Source: Granulicella sp. 5B5 (GTDB lineage Bacteria > Acidobacteriota > Terriglobia > Terriglobales > Acidobacteriaceae). From it: DNA of 64,000 nt. The notes beneath the pieces were generated by a model. That model did no database searches. It was not told where the DNA came from and was given only the letters and a program-made list of their open reading frames with translations. The DNA lies in assembly GCF_014083945.1 (NCBI RefSeq), contig NZ_CP046444.1, forward strand, positions 2,418,001 through 2,482,000. Direction: 5' to 3'. Below, in pieces: positions 1-8,996 of the stretch; the stretch's first letter is position 1; every line of letters starts with the position of its first letter. The translations under genes and the position numbers were made by a program.

Positions 1-1361
1 ACGATGGGTACGAAGTACTCGGCGCGGTTGAGCTGGAAGTAGTTGATCTCCATGGCGACGGTGAGTTCGGTGATGGGGTCGTCGAGCATGAGGGCGTCTT
101 CGAGCTGACGCTCCTTGTCGGCGGTGTTGAACTTGGCGAACTCTTTGCCAGCGTAGTAGCCGAGGCGGTAGTCGAGCTTGGCGTCGGCGGGGTGTGAGAC
201 GGCGACGTGGATCTTGCGGAAGCGGCCGTCGAGGGCGGTGTTGGTGGTGTAGTACTCGATGAGGTAGTAGTCGGTGATGGCGTGCTGGGCCTGGAGGATG
301 CCGTGGCCGAGGTCGTTGTCGTCGAGCAGGGCCTTGCCGCCGGTGTCGCCGGCGAGGGAGAAGAGGGTGTCCTGCGATTGCTGGAAGTTGGAGGTATTGG
401 CGAGGGCGGCGGTGCCGGAGTACATGCCCTGGTTGCCGGGCGAGCCCTGGGTGGCGTCGCCGAGCGGGGCGCTGGCGACGAGGCCGCGCGCGTCGATGGG
501 CCAGAAGGAGACGCCGGCGCGGATGGCGGCGTCCACGGTGGCGTGGAGCTGGGCCTGGTTGTCGACACCGTTGAGACGGAGGCCGCTGGCGAAGTAGATG
601 AGCGCCTTCTTCTCATTGAGTGCGCCGAGCATGGTGGCGGCGGTCTGGAGCGCGGAGAGCTGGCGGTCGGTGTTGAAGACGTTGAACTCGCTGTCGTCCT
701 GGCCGAAGGCGGCGCCGGTGTCGGCACTGCTGGCGTCGTCGACTGAGTCGACGTTGCCCTGGCCTTCGCCGACGATCATGGTTTGCAGGATGCTGAGGAG
801 GCGGTTGCGGTCGCTGGAGAAGTCCTGCAGAACGTCGACGGAGCCGCCCTGGTAGCGGAGGATGGAGACGAGGTCGACGGGGGTCATCTGGGTGCGGATG
901 AACTTCTCGGCGGCTTCGAGGGCGCGGAGCTGGTCGCCGGGAGGCATGGCGCTCATGTCGAAGTAGAGAGCGAGCAGGCGGCGGTCTTTGTAGTGCGAGC
1001 TGTCGGCGGGTTCGGCCGCGAGCTGGGTGCGGGCGAGCTTGCGGTAGATGGTGATGTCTTCGTCCTCCGGCTTGGAGGGTGGCAGTGGCGTGGCCGTGGT
1101 GGGCAGGGTCTGGTGCTCGCAGTAGCGGATCTTTTGCGGGATGCCGTCTTCGGTGAGGGTGAAGTCGTTGGCGGTGAGGCCGTCGATGGAGTTGCCCTGC
1201 TTGTCTTTGACGGTGACGGCTTCGACGACGAGCTGCGAGTGGACGGAGAGCGTGTAGCCCTGCGTTGCGTTGGGGTCTTTGTTCTGGCCGATGGTCTGGG
1301 CATGCGCGGACGTGAAGATGGCGAGCGGTGCGAGAGCGGCGAAGAAGAGGGCAGATCGCAT
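1..1361 (-). CDS. VWFA-related acidobacterial protein (TIGR03436 type), 3' end outside window
   Basis: The reading frame starts with ATG at 1361 and stays open to the left edge, giving 453 visible residues; the C-terminus is missing. Residues 1-21 form a Sec signal peptide ending in AHA. Residues about 40-80 carry the family's entry segment (a strand followed by LTANDFTLTEDG), and a von Willebrand A fold follows. The metal site has D135 in the stretch FDMSAMPP, so the usual DxSxS is only partly kept (DMSAM), which I believe is common in this acidobacterial family. The ATG lies 2 nt after the stop of the upstream barrel gene, so the two are almost certainly co-transcribed and probably translationally coupled. 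The role is unknown; a secreted or periplasmic adhesion or scaffold protein is an inference. Confidence 0.85.
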   Translation of the reverse strand, partial: MRSALFFAALAPLAIFTSAHAQTIGQNKDPNATQGYTLSVHSQLVVEAVTVKDKQGNSIDGLTANDFTLTEDGIPQKIRYCEHQTLPTTATPLPPSKPEDEDITIYRKLARTQLAAEPADSSHYKDRRLLALYFDMSAMPPGDQLRALEAAEKFIRTQMTPVDLVSILRYQGGSVDVLQDFSSDRNRLLSILQTMIVGEGQGNVDSVDDASSADTGAAFGQDDSEFNVFNTDRQLSALQTAATMLGALNEKKALIYFASGLRLNGVDNQAQLHATVDAAIRAGVSFWPIDARGLVASAPLGDATQGSPGNQGMYSGTAALANTSNFQQSQDTLFSLAGDTGGKALLDDNDLGHGILQAQHAITDYYLIEYYTTNTALDGRFRKIHVAVSHPADAKLDYRLGYYAGKEFAKFNTADKERQLEDALMLDDPITELTVAMEINYFQLNRAEYFVPI

Positions 1362-1363
1362 GG

Positions 1364-4300
1364 TTAGAACCTCAGCCTTGCGGTGGTTTGGAGGCTGCGC
1401 ATGGGGCTGGTGGCAGCGGGGAGGCCGAAGACGGGGTTGTCCAAAGAAGGACTGATGGTGGTGTTGTAGCTGGTGAAGACGGCATGGTTGAGAAGATTGG
1501 TGGCGTTCACGCGAATATCAAGATTGTAGGTTTTGAAGATGCGGAAGGTGCGCGAGAGTGAGGCGTTGAAGCTGAACGATCCGGGGCCGGTGATGGAATC
1601 TCGACCGGCGTTTCCCCACTGGCCGGGCTGCGGCGCGGTGAAGGCCGCTGCGTTGAGGAAGTGGCCTGCGGTGCCGGTGTAGAGCGGTGCGGTGGTGCGG
1701 TCGGGGCGGAGGTTGCCGGTGACGCCGGTGCCGTTGGTGGCGGCGAGGTAGATGGGCGTCTCGGGCAGGCCGCTGCCAGCGGTGATCTGGCCGGCGAAGG
1801 TCCACTCCTTGTAGATGCGGCCACGCCAGCCGGAGAGCAGCGTGCCGCCGCCGAGGCCGGTGCCGGTGGAGTACTGGAAGCTGGTGGAGAGCAGGTGGCG
1901 CTGGTCAAAGGTGGAGCGGCCACGCTCGGCGCGGAGATCGAGCCAGTTCTGCGCGATGGCTGCTGTGGCGGCGCTTTGGCTGGTGGCGCCCGCGGCGACG
2001 GGCCCCTGGCCGCCGAGCGCGGAGTCGTCGTCGATGGACTTGGAGAAGGTGTAGAGAACTGAGGCGGAGAAGCCGCTGCGGAGACGGCGGCGGAGCTGGA
2101 AGCTGCCGGACTCGCGTGTGGAGTCGCCGTTGGAGGTGCGGTAGGTGAAGCCGGAGGGGCAGGATGGGCAGGGGTTCGCGCCGCCCACAGGGTAGGTGTT
2201 GGGGAGGAACTCCTGCACGCCGCGCGTGCCTTTGATGCCGAGGTAGGTGGCGGTCATCTGCAGAGCGAAGGGAAGATCGCGCTGTGCGGAGAGCTGCCAC
2301 GTTTGCGCGTAGCCGACGCGGAAGTTGGGATCGACGGCGAAGCTGTTGGGCGTGGTGGCGGTGCAGGGCTGGCGGACAAGGCCGCTGGAGAGCGAGAGCG
2401 GGCAGTTGGTGCTGTTCTGCGCGCTGAGAGTGTTGGTGGTGAGGGGCGGCTCCTCGGCGAGCTGCAGGGCAGTGGCCTGGTAGACGGAGGTGTCGGCGTA
2501 GATGCCGTAGCCGCCGCGGAGGACGAGCGATGAGCCGGGAATGGGACGCCAGGAGAGGCCGATGCGTGGCTCGACGTTGCGGCGGTCAGGGAGGATGAGT
2601 GAGGTGGGATAGTGCCTGCCAGTGAGTGGGCCGGTGGGTGCGCTGGCGAGTACAGGCTCGACGGCGGTGAAGTTGGGGGCGACGTCGAGGTTGACGAGGC
2701 GGTCCTTGAGCTCGGTGATGGGCGCGCCATACTCCCAGCGGACGCCGACGTCGATGGTGAACTCGGGGCGGAGACGCCAGTCGTCGGTGATGTAGGCGTC
2801 GTAGACGGACTGACGAAGATATTTGTCGGCGTTGCCGTAGTTGATGGAGGCGGTGTCGGGTGTGCCGGCGGCGAAGTCGCTGAAGTCCGAGCCAGTAGCA
2901 GTGCCGGTGAAGGTGAAGGTACCGCGCGGGTCCTGCTGCGAGAAGTAGTTGAACTCCTGACGGCGGAAGTCGATGCCGGCGGTGATGTTGTGGCGACCGC
3001 GATAGTAGTGGACCGAGGGCGAGACGGCGTCGGTGCGGTTGCGGTTGAAGGCGCTCTGCGCGTCAGTGAGTGTGGCAATGCCGCTGGAGAAGACGAGTGT
3101 GGGCGGGCCCCAGTTGACGGGTGAACTATCCACGCCGGCAATGCCGGCGGGCCCGGCGCCGCCTTCGATGTCCTGGCGGTTTTCGAAGTTAGGAGTGATA
3201 AGCGTGCGCACGCGGCTGAAGTTGAAGCCAAGCGTGGCGAAAAGGCCTGCGTTGAAGCGGTGCTGCCAGTTGGCGTTGAGGTTCATGCCGAGCGCGCCGG
3301 TCTGGTCGCGGAAGCCGAAGAGGCTGGTGTTGTCGGAACGGGTGCTCTGGAAGGCGAAGTTGCCGTAGAGGTCGTCGCGGCGGCCGATGGATTTTTCGAG
3401 GCGCGACTGGAGGGCGTCCTGATGGGCGTGGGCGACGACGGGCGTCTGGTAGTTGTAGCTGGCGCTGGAGGAGTTGGGTTCTGGATAGAGCGCGAGCAGC
3501 GCCTGGGCGATGGGGTCGATGGGGACGGTACTGCGTTGCGCGAGCGTGGGGACGAGCGAGGTCTCGTTGGTGGCGGTGTTGCTGCGCGTCCACTGATAGG
3601 CGACGAAGAAATTGGGCCCGCGTGGAAGGACGTGCGGGATACGGATGGGACCGCCGAGCGTGGCGACGCCCGTGATGGTGTTGTAGGCAGATTTGGGGCT
3701 GTCGAGGCCGCTGAGAGAGTAGGGGCGAGCGTCGAGCGCGGAGTTGTCGTAGATGACACCGATGCCACCGTTGTAGAGGCTCCGGGTGCCTTTGCGCGTG
3801 TTGCCGAAGCCCTGCGCGAGCGTGAACTGCGAGGTGGCGGCGTTGTTGACGGTGCCGTTGACGAGGAAGCCGTCGTTGGATGGCGGAGGCTCCTCGGCGG
3901 GTCTGGGGGCTTCGGGTTCGTTACCGGCTGGTTTGGCTGCGGACTTGGGAACGGCTGTGGGCTCGGCTTCGGCCATCACGCCGAGCTGCGCAGGCGCGAT
4001 TACTTTTGCTTTGGCGAGGACCTGCGGAAGCGGCAGCATCTTGAGGTCCCAGCGGATGCCGGGCATGTTCGGGGTTATGGTGATCGACTGCTGAATGGGC
4101 TCAAAGAGCGGCATCTCGATGTCGATCTTCCAGGAGCCATCGGCGAGGTCGGGGAAGGCGTAGCTACCGTCGGCGTTGGTGACGGTAGAGAGTTTTTGTG
4201 TGCCGTGGGTGACGGTGACGGTCGCACCGGGGACGGGCAGGTTGTTGAAGGCGACTTGGCCGTGGTGCTCCGAGGCATGGGCGATGGCGGCGATGGCGAA

Positions 4301-4366
4301 GCACGCGAGGGCGCAGAGCCAGCGTGTGCAGCGGTGCTTTCGTCGGAATGAGGGCATGGTGGCCAT
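1364..4366 (-). CDS. Carboxypeptidase-regulatory-like / TonB-type outer-membrane barrel protein
   Basis: This 1000-residue protein has a signal peptide (about 1-31), a carboxypeptidase-D-like regulatory beta-sandwich (about 33-110, with the NADGSYAFPDL hallmark), a proline/alanine-rich linker (about 140-165), a plug-like segment with FLVNGTVNN near 170-300, and a long stretch of alternating strands. It ends in LRF; a terminal aromatic residue is the usual outer-membrane insertion signal. Acidobacteria carry many such proteins, thought to import or bind oligosaccharides or other polymers, but the substrate cannot be read here. The start lies 6 nt after the TIGR03435 gene at 4373 and the stop 2 nt before the VWFA gene, so it sits inside an operon. 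A second in-frame Met is at residue 4. No clear TonB box was recognised. Confidence 0.88.
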   Translation of the reverse strand: MATMPSFRRKHRCTRWLCALACFAIAAIAHASEHHGQVAFNNLPVPGATVTVTHGTQKLSTVTNADGSYAFPDLADGSWKIDIEMPLFEPIQQSITITPNMPGIRWDLKMLPLPQVLAKAKVIAPAQLGVMAEAEPTAVPKSAAKPAGNEPEAPRPAEEPPPSNDGFLVNGTVNNAATSQFTLAQGFGNTRKGTRSLYNGGIGVIYDNSALDARPYSLSGLDSPKSAYNTITGVATLGGPIRIPHVLPRGPNFFVAYQWTRSNTATNETSLVPTLAQRSTVPIDPIAQALLALYPEPNSSSASYNYQTPVVAHAHQDALQSRLEKSIGRRDDLYGNFAFQSTRSDNTSLFGFRDQTGALGMNLNANWQHRFNAGLFATLGFNFSRVRTLITPNFENRQDIEGGAGPAGIAGVDSSPVNWGPPTLVFSSGIATLTDAQSAFNRNRTDAVSPSVHYYRGRHNITAGIDFRRQEFNYFSQQDPRGTFTFTGTATGSDFSDFAAGTPDTASINYGNADKYLRQSVYDAYITDDWRLRPEFTIDVGVRWEYGAPITELKDRLVNLDVAPNFTAVEPVLASAPTGPLTGRHYPTSLILPDRRNVEPRIGLSWRPIPGSSLVLRGGYGIYADTSVYQATALQLAEEPPLTTNTLSAQNSTNCPLSLSSGLVRQPCTATTPNSFAVDPNFRVGYAQTWQLSAQRDLPFALQMTATYLGIKGTRGVQEFLPNTYPVGGANPCPSCPSGFTYRTSNGDSTRESGSFQLRRRLRSGFSASVLYTFSKSIDDDSALGGQGPVAAGATSQSAATAAIAQNWLDLRAERGRSTFDQRHLLSTSFQYSTGTGLGGGTLLSGWRGRIYKEWTFAGQITAGSGLPETPIYLAATNGTGVTGNLRPDRTTAPLYTGTAGHFLNAAAFTAPQPGQWGNAGRDSITGPGSFSFNASLSRTFRIFKTYNLDIRVNATNLLNHAVFTSYNTTISPSLDNPVFGLPAATSPMRSLQTTARLRF

Positions 4367-4372
4367 CCGTGG

Positions 4373-5218
4373 TCAGTTCTCCGAGGGCATCTCGACGTGG
4401 TCGATGACGAAGGTTTCGATGGAAGCTTTGGAGGGTTTGAGCTCGAGCCCGAGCTGTTCTTTGAGGGCTGTGAAGATGTCGGGCGGGGCGTCGGAGTCGG
4501 TGGAGGGCGGAGCGTCGTCGCGTGCCCATTTGAGCTGCAGGTTGTACTTGCCGGTGAGGCCGGTCTTGTCGATGACGACGCGCTGCAGCTGGCTGGGGAG
4601 GTAATCGACCAGTGTGGAAACAGGAACGCCGGTCGCGGTGAGGCTGCCGTTCCGCACGCTGAAGCCGCCGGCCTTTACGCCGTTCACGCCGGTGTCGCTT
4701 GTTGACTCGGCGGCGGTGGTGGCGCTGAACTTTGGACCGCCTTTGGTGATGACGAGATCGTAGATCGGTTCGATCTTCCAATCGCGATGGAACTTCAGCT
4801 GGAAACGGTCGGTCAGAATGGGCTGCAGCATGGAGCGGCTTTGCGCCCGTGTGAGGGACTTTAGCAGCTTCTTATCGGGAGCGATGATCTTGGCGCGGAT
4901 GTCGAAACGTGCCGAGTCATTCCATTTGGGAAGGCCGGAGAGCTGCGACTCCTTGAGACTGTAGGCTTCGAGGATGAGTGTCTTGAGGGAGATATTTGCC
5001 GCGTCGAAGTTACCATCGCCGATGGAGACGTTGACGCTGCCGCTGCCGGTGTTGTTGGGTTTGATCGAGACGACGTCGTAGGCGGGTACCTTTGTATCCG
5101 GGACGGGGGACTGCGCCGCGATGCGCGGCTGGTGGAGGGCAGCGGCGGCCATCGCGAGGAGGAGCGCGATGCTCTCAGCATACCTTGCAGGCGGACTGTG
5201 GGCCGGTTGCGCGCGCAT
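4373..5218 (-). CDS. TIGR03435 family soil-associated protein (copy 3 of 3)
   Basis: The 281-residue protein has an N-terminal hydrophobic export segment (about 15-35) and then the family pattern: YDVVSIKPNN near the mature N-terminus, DRFQLKFH in the middle, VIDKTGLTGKYNLQLKW, and a closing VIDHVEMPSEN. TIGR03435 is a family of unknown function found in very high copy number in soil Acidobacteria; only export is supported. It is the third of three tandem copies and is followed after 6 nt by the barrel gene. A 71-nt gap separates it from the preceding copy. The copies share motifs but differ clearly elsewhere, so this looks like an old tandem expansion and not a recent duplication. Confidence 0.88.
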   Translation of the reverse strand: MRAQPAHSPPARYAESIALLLAMAAAALHQPRIAAQSPVPDTKVPAYDVVSIKPNNTGSGSVNVSIGDGNFDAANISLKTLILEAYSLKESQLSGLPKWNDSARFDIRAKIIAPDKKLLKSLTRAQSRSMLQPILTDRFQLKFHRDWKIEPIYDLVITKGGPKFSATTAAESTSDTGVNGVKAGGFSVRNGSLTATGVPVSTLVDYLPSQLQRVVIDKTGLTGKYNLQLKWARDDAPPSTDSDAPPDIFTALKEQLGLELKPSKASIETFVIDHVEMPSEN

Positions 5219-5289
5219 AGAAACAGGCGGTCCTTAGTCGTTGGGATAAGAGTCAGACGTAGCGGGTGCGGCAGGGTTTCAGGCGTGCG

Positions 5290-6150
5290 CTAATTTTCTG
5301 AAGGCTTTTCAGCCTGATCGATAACGAGAGTGTCGACGGGACCTTTGGTGGATTGGAGCTTGAGGCCGAGCTGCTCCTGCACGGCTGTGAAGATGGAGAC
5401 ACCGGCGTCGTCGGAGGCGGCGGGTGGGCCGGATTCGTCGGAGCGCCACTTGAGCTCGAAGTCGAAGTCGCCGGTGAGACCGGTCTTGTCGATGACGGGG
5501 TAGTGGAGGACATACGAGAGCTGGTTGGCGATGGTCTTCATGGGAATGCCTTGTCCCTGGAGCGTGCCTGGGCCCATCATCATCCTGCCGGGCCTGCGAG
5601 CTGCCACAGGGTCTTTCGCGGCGTCAGGTGGCGGGGTGAAGGGCGCTGAGGGTTTGAGTTTAGAGCCACCCTTGGCGAGGACGAGGTCGTACTCAGGGAG
5701 GACCTTGGTTTCGTGATGGAGCTTGAGGTGGAAACGATCAGCGAGCAGAGGCTGTAGGAGAGACTCGCGCTGGCGCTGGGTGAGCTTCTTGTAAGCTTCG
5801 AGGTCCTGCCCAGCGACCTTGGCCTGGACATCGAAGCCGGAGGAGTCGACCCAGGAAGGGCCGCCGGTGATCTGGTCCTGCCGGATGCCGTAGGCGTTGC
5901 CGATGAGAGTCTTCAAGGAGATGTTGTTGCAGCTGAAGCCGTCGGGCGTGTTCATGATGCGCATCCCGCGGGCGCTGGGGTCGCTCGGCTTGACGGAGGC
6001 GATATCGTAGACAGGCAGGTTGACGTCCGTCGTGGCCGCCGGCGTAGAGAGGTCGGAGACGGGAATCGGGGGAGCCTGCGCGTGGATCCCATGCAATGGG
6101 ACGGTAAGGAGGGCGGCCAACAGCAGGGTGCGCGCGGAGTTGTGGATCAT
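5290..6150 (-). CDS. TIGR03435 family soil-associated protein (copy 2 of 3)
   Basis: The 286-residue protein has a signal peptide (about 1-24, ending GIHA), then YDIASVKPSDP, the segment DRFHLKLHHETKVLPEYDL, VIDKTGLTGDFDFELKW, and the family ending VIDQAEKPSEN. It starts 19 nt after the stop of copy 1, so the two are probably in one transcript. Function is unknown. A short proline/arginine-rich loop (about 175-200: PFTPPPDAAKD and ARRPGRMMMGPG) is not obvious in the other two copies. Confidence 0.88.
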   Translation of the reverse strand: MIHNSARTLLLAALLTVPLHGIHAQAPPIPVSDLSTPAATTDVNLPVYDIASVKPSDPSARGMRIMNTPDGFSCNNISLKTLIGNAYGIRQDQITGGPSWVDSSGFDVQAKVAGQDLEAYKKLTQRQRESLLQPLLADRFHLKLHHETKVLPEYDLVLAKGGSKLKPSAPFTPPPDAAKDPVAARRPGRMMMGPGTLQGQGIPMKTIANQLSYVLHYPVIDKTGLTGDFDFELKWRSDESGPPAASDDAGVSIFTAVQEQLGLKLQSTKGPVDTLVIDQAEKPSEN

Positions 6151-6169
6151 GGTGCGAATCCTTTACGCG

Positions 6170-7303
6170 TTAGTTGGCCGAGGGCTTTTCAACGTGGTCG
6201 AGGGCGATGACCTCGACCGAAGTTTTTTCGGAGCTTAACTTGAGGCCGAGCTGCTGCTGCATGGCTTCGGTGAGGCTGGGTGCGGGCTCGACGCCATCGG
6301 CGAGCTTGCCGACGGGAGAGTGACCGTTGAACTGCGTCTCGTCGGGAAGGAAGGTGAGAGTGAAGTCGTACTTGCCCTTGAGGCCGGTTTTGTCGACAAC
6401 GGGGCGGTCGAGCACGAGCGACTGGAGGAAGCCGGTGAACTCCGGGATGGCGGCGTTGCGGACCATGAGTGTAAGGCCGCCGGTGGCAGGGCGCATGCCA
6501 ATGCCGGGCAGCGGGCCAGTGAGTTGTGTGGGGGCGAGCTTTGAGCCGGTCTTGTCGACGCTGAGGATGAAGGCGGAGAGCTCGCGTGTGTCCTTGTGGA
6601 ACTTGAGCTGGAAGCGGTCGGTGAGGAGCTTGCGGATCATGCTGCGGACCTGCTCGGGGTTGGGCGCGCCGTCGACGTCGGGGACGGCGTCAATGTCGTA
6701 GCGGTCGCTGCTCATCCAGGAGGGGCCGCCGATGATCTGCTTGGCCTGGACCTGGTAGGAGAAGGCGATGAGGTCTTCGAGGGATGAGGCGCGGGTGCGG
6801 AAGTTGCGGCCGTTGACGGTGAGGCCGCGCATGCTGGTGGCGCCGGAGTCGTTGGGCTTGATGGTGGCGACCTCGAAGGAGGGGTTGGCGTCAGCGGGCA
6901 TGAGCTTGGGCGGCGGAGGCGGCGCGGGGATCTCCCATGCGGTGGTCTTGGTGGCGCGGGCGAGGACGAGAGGGGTCGGGGTTGGGCCCTGTGTCCAGGT
7001 GCCGGTGATGGTGTTGCCGTCAGCGCTGAGCTTGCCTTCGTAGGTGCCACCGATGAGATCGACGGAGCACTTGAAGTCGGAGCCGTCGAGGGAGATGGAC
7101 GATGCCTTGATGGGCTGCGCTCCCTGGTCGATGCTGTACATTGTGCCTTTTAGGGCGCCGTTGTCTTTGGCGATGACCAGGATGATGCGGAGGTCTTTCT
7201 GCACCTTGAGAGTGCCTTGCCAGTTGCCGGTGATGTCCTGCGCATGGAGCACGGAGCCGAGCAGTGCAAGGCAGGCGACGAGACAGAGCATGAACCTTTT
7301 CAT
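6170..7303 (-). CDS. TIGR03435 family protein with N-terminal beta-rich extension (copy 1 of 3)
   Basis: This is the longest of the three copies, 377 residues. A signal peptide (1-21, ending LHA) is followed by a beta-rich module (about 22-125, starting ITGNWQGTLKV and including GNTITGTWTQG) that looks lipocalin- or DUF-like and is absent from the other copies. A proline-rich linker (APPPPPK) leads into the TIGR03435 domain (about 140-377) with FEVATIKPND, LLTDRFQLKFHKD, VVDKTGLKGKYDF and the terminal ALDHVEKPSAN. It is the first gene of the minus-strand run to position 1. A GGGAGA Shine-Dalgarno-like stretch lies about 9 nt before the ATG. Confidence 0.88.
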   Translation of the reverse strand: MKRFMLCLVACLALLGSVLHAQDITGNWQGTLKVQKDLRIILVIAKDNGALKGTMYSIDQGAQPIKASSISLDGSDFKCSVDLIGGTYEGKLSADGNTITGTWTQGPTPTPLVLARATKTTAWEIPAPPPPPKLMPADANPSFEVATIKPNDSGATSMRGLTVNGRNFRTRASSLEDLIAFSYQVQAKQIIGGPSWMSSDRYDIDAVPDVDGAPNPEQVRSMIRKLLTDRFQLKFHKDTRELSAFILSVDKTGSKLAPTQLTGPLPGIGMRPATGGLTLMVRNAAIPEFTGFLQSLVLDRPVVDKTGLKGKYDFTLTFLPDETQFNGHSPVGKLADGVEPAPSLTEAMQQQLGLKLSSEKTSVEVIALDHVEKPSAN

Positions 7304-7553
7304 CGGAGAGTCTCCCAGGGTGCTGCAGAGTCATTTACTGCGGAAGCGGCCCGAAACCGGGGCGGCGCATGAGATTTTGGTGGTCCTGGTGCGGTTGGAC
7401 AAGAGTGCTGATTCGAAGGTTAGCAGGTGGCGGCGATTTTTCATGCATACGAATTAGGTGCCTGATTTGTTCCCGTGCCTTGTGAAGGGCCTGTGCTGCG
7501 AGCGGAATGTTAAGCTCGGGCGCTATAGTGGCAGGGACAAGGCGGATGCGTTG
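7304..7553. other. Divergent intergenic region
   Basis: This 250-bp spacer separates the divergent TIGR03435 run (minus) and the TPR gene (plus) and should hold both promoters. A TATAGT hexamer at 7524-7529 could be a -10 box for the plus gene, but no good -35 box lies 16-18 bp upstream. No repeat, terminator or operator of note was seen. Confidence 0.4.
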
Positions 7554-8996
7554 ATGTTGGTTAAAGCGAGGAATTTGCTGCGTAAAGAGAGGTGGCTCGG
7601 AGCAGTTGCTGTGGCTGTTCTGTGCGCCGGTGTGGCTGGCGGGCAGCAGCCGACGGTGCAGGTTCGGGGGACGGTGAAGGACGCGAAGGGCGCTGCGGTG
7701 ACGGGTGCAGCTGTGCGGCTGCGGGAGGCTGCGGGTGTGGATGTCCAAGCTATTACGGATGGGGCGGGCAGGTTTGTGCTGCCGGCAGTGGCGCAGGGTG
7801 ATGCTTCGGTGACGGCTTCGGCGCGAGGGATGGAAGCACGCGCAGATGTGTCGGCGGCGAAGCTGGTGGAGCCGATGGTGCTGGTGCTGCGGCCAGCTGG
7901 GAATTCTGTGGGCGAGATGGAGTTCAGCGATGCTCCGAAGTTTTCAGTGGCGGGCGTGACGGACTGGACGGCGGTGGGTGGGCATGGGTCGGATGCGACG
8001 CTGCGGACGAGCGAATCGCTGGCGAGTGCGACGGCGAGTTTGCCGGGTGATGGTGCGGGTGCGGCGACTCCGGATGAGATGAAGGTTGCGGCTGAGGTCC
8101 GCGAAGATGAGGACCGCGGTGAGGTCGCGAAGGCGCAGGAGCGGGTGCATGCTGCGCTGCAGGCCCATGCGACAGCGAACCTGTATCGGCTGGCTGGCGA
8201 GGTGGATGAGAAGGGTGACGATCCGCTGGCGGCGGTGCGTGAGTTTGAGCAGGCGGCGAAGCTGGAGCCGAGCGAGGTGAACGAGTTTGAGTGGGGCTCG
8301 GAGCTGCTGGTGCATCGTGCGATATGGCAGGCGGCGGCGGTGTTTGAGCATGGGGCGGAGATGTATCCGGCTTCGGTGCGGATGCAGACGGCGCTGGGGA
8401 CGGCGCTATTTGCGGGTGCGCGGTATGAACAGGCGGCGGAGCGGTTGTGCAAGGCCTCAGACCTTGCGCCGGAGGATGCGGAGCCTTACGAGTTTATGGG
8501 GAAGGTGGAGCTTGCAGCGCCGGAGGCGCTGGCATGCGTGGAGCCGCATTTGGCGCGCTATGTGCGGCTAAAGCCGGGGAGCTCCGAGGCGCATTATTTG
8601 TATGCGATGGCGCTATTGAGGCGGCAGGAGAGTGCTCCGGATGCAGCTGCGGTTGCACAGGCTGAGGCGCTGCTGAAGAAGGCTGTCGCGCTGGATGCGA
8701 AGTGTGGCGATGGGTACCTGGAGCTGGGCGTGCTTGCGGCGCAGCGGAAGGATCTGCCGACGGCGATTGGGTACTACTCGAAGGCGATTGATGCGGACCC
8801 GATGATGGCGGATGCTTACTATCGGCTGGCGAAGGCGTACGAGCGCACGGGGCAGCGCGAGAAGGCGAAGGAAGCGTTCGCCATGCATGACAAGGTGACG
8901 CAGGAACAGGCGGCAGCGACGGAGCGACAACGCAAGGCGGTGAAGCAGTTTCTGTTTGCGAAGCCGGGTGATGCGCCGACAGTTGCTACGCCTTAG
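7554..8996 (+). CDS. Secreted TPR protein with carboxypeptidase-regulatory-like domain
   Basis: I chose the ATG at 7554 (480 residues) because it places a Sec signal peptide (about 1-27, ending AGG-QQ) at the N-terminus and has AAGGCGG upstream; the frame is open further upstream to 7458. Residues about 28-110 form a carboxypeptidase-regulatory-like sandwich (VRGTVKDAKGAAVTGAAV). A linker follows, then TPR helices (about 175-460), including ATANLYRLAGEVDEKGDD and DGYLELGVLAAQRKDL. The C-terminal half resembles the protein at 19048 in length and wording (EWGSELLVHR against DWGSELLLHR; both end in a KQFLF/QQFVY segment), so the two are probably paralogues. Its stop overlaps the converging CRTAC1 gene by 11 bp. 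A role in periplasmic protein assembly at this envelope locus is an inference. Confidence 0.85.
   Translation: MLVKARNLLRKERWLGAVAVAVLCAGVAGGQQPTVQVRGTVKDAKGAAVTGAAVRLREAAGVDVQAITDGAGRFVLPAVAQGDASVTASARGMEARADVSAAKLVEPMVLVLRPAGNSVGEMEFSDAPKFSVAGVTDWTAVGGHGSDATLRTSESLASATASLPGDGAGAATPDEMKVAAEVREDEDRGEVAKAQERVHAALQAHATANLYRLAGEVDEKGDDPLAAVREFEQAAKLEPSEVNEFEWGSELLVHRAIWQAAAVFEHGAEMYPASVRMQTALGTALFAGARYEQAAERLCKASDLAPEDAEPYEFMGKVELAAPEALACVEPHLARYVRLKPGSSEAHYLYAMALLRRQESAPDAAAVAQAEALLKKAVALDAKCGDGYLELGVLAAQRKDLPTAIGYYSKAIDADPMMADAYYRLAKAYERTGQREKAKEAFAMHDKVTQEQAAATERQRKAVKQFLFAKPGDAPTVATP

Noticed and set aside
3260-4351. Long plus-strand open frame (363 codons) opposite the barrel gene
   Set aside because: It is Gly/Val/Glu-rich with no domain or ribosome site and lies wholly antisense to a convincing protein. 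High GC makes such shadows frequent; the same applies to 13102-14337 and 9541-10533.
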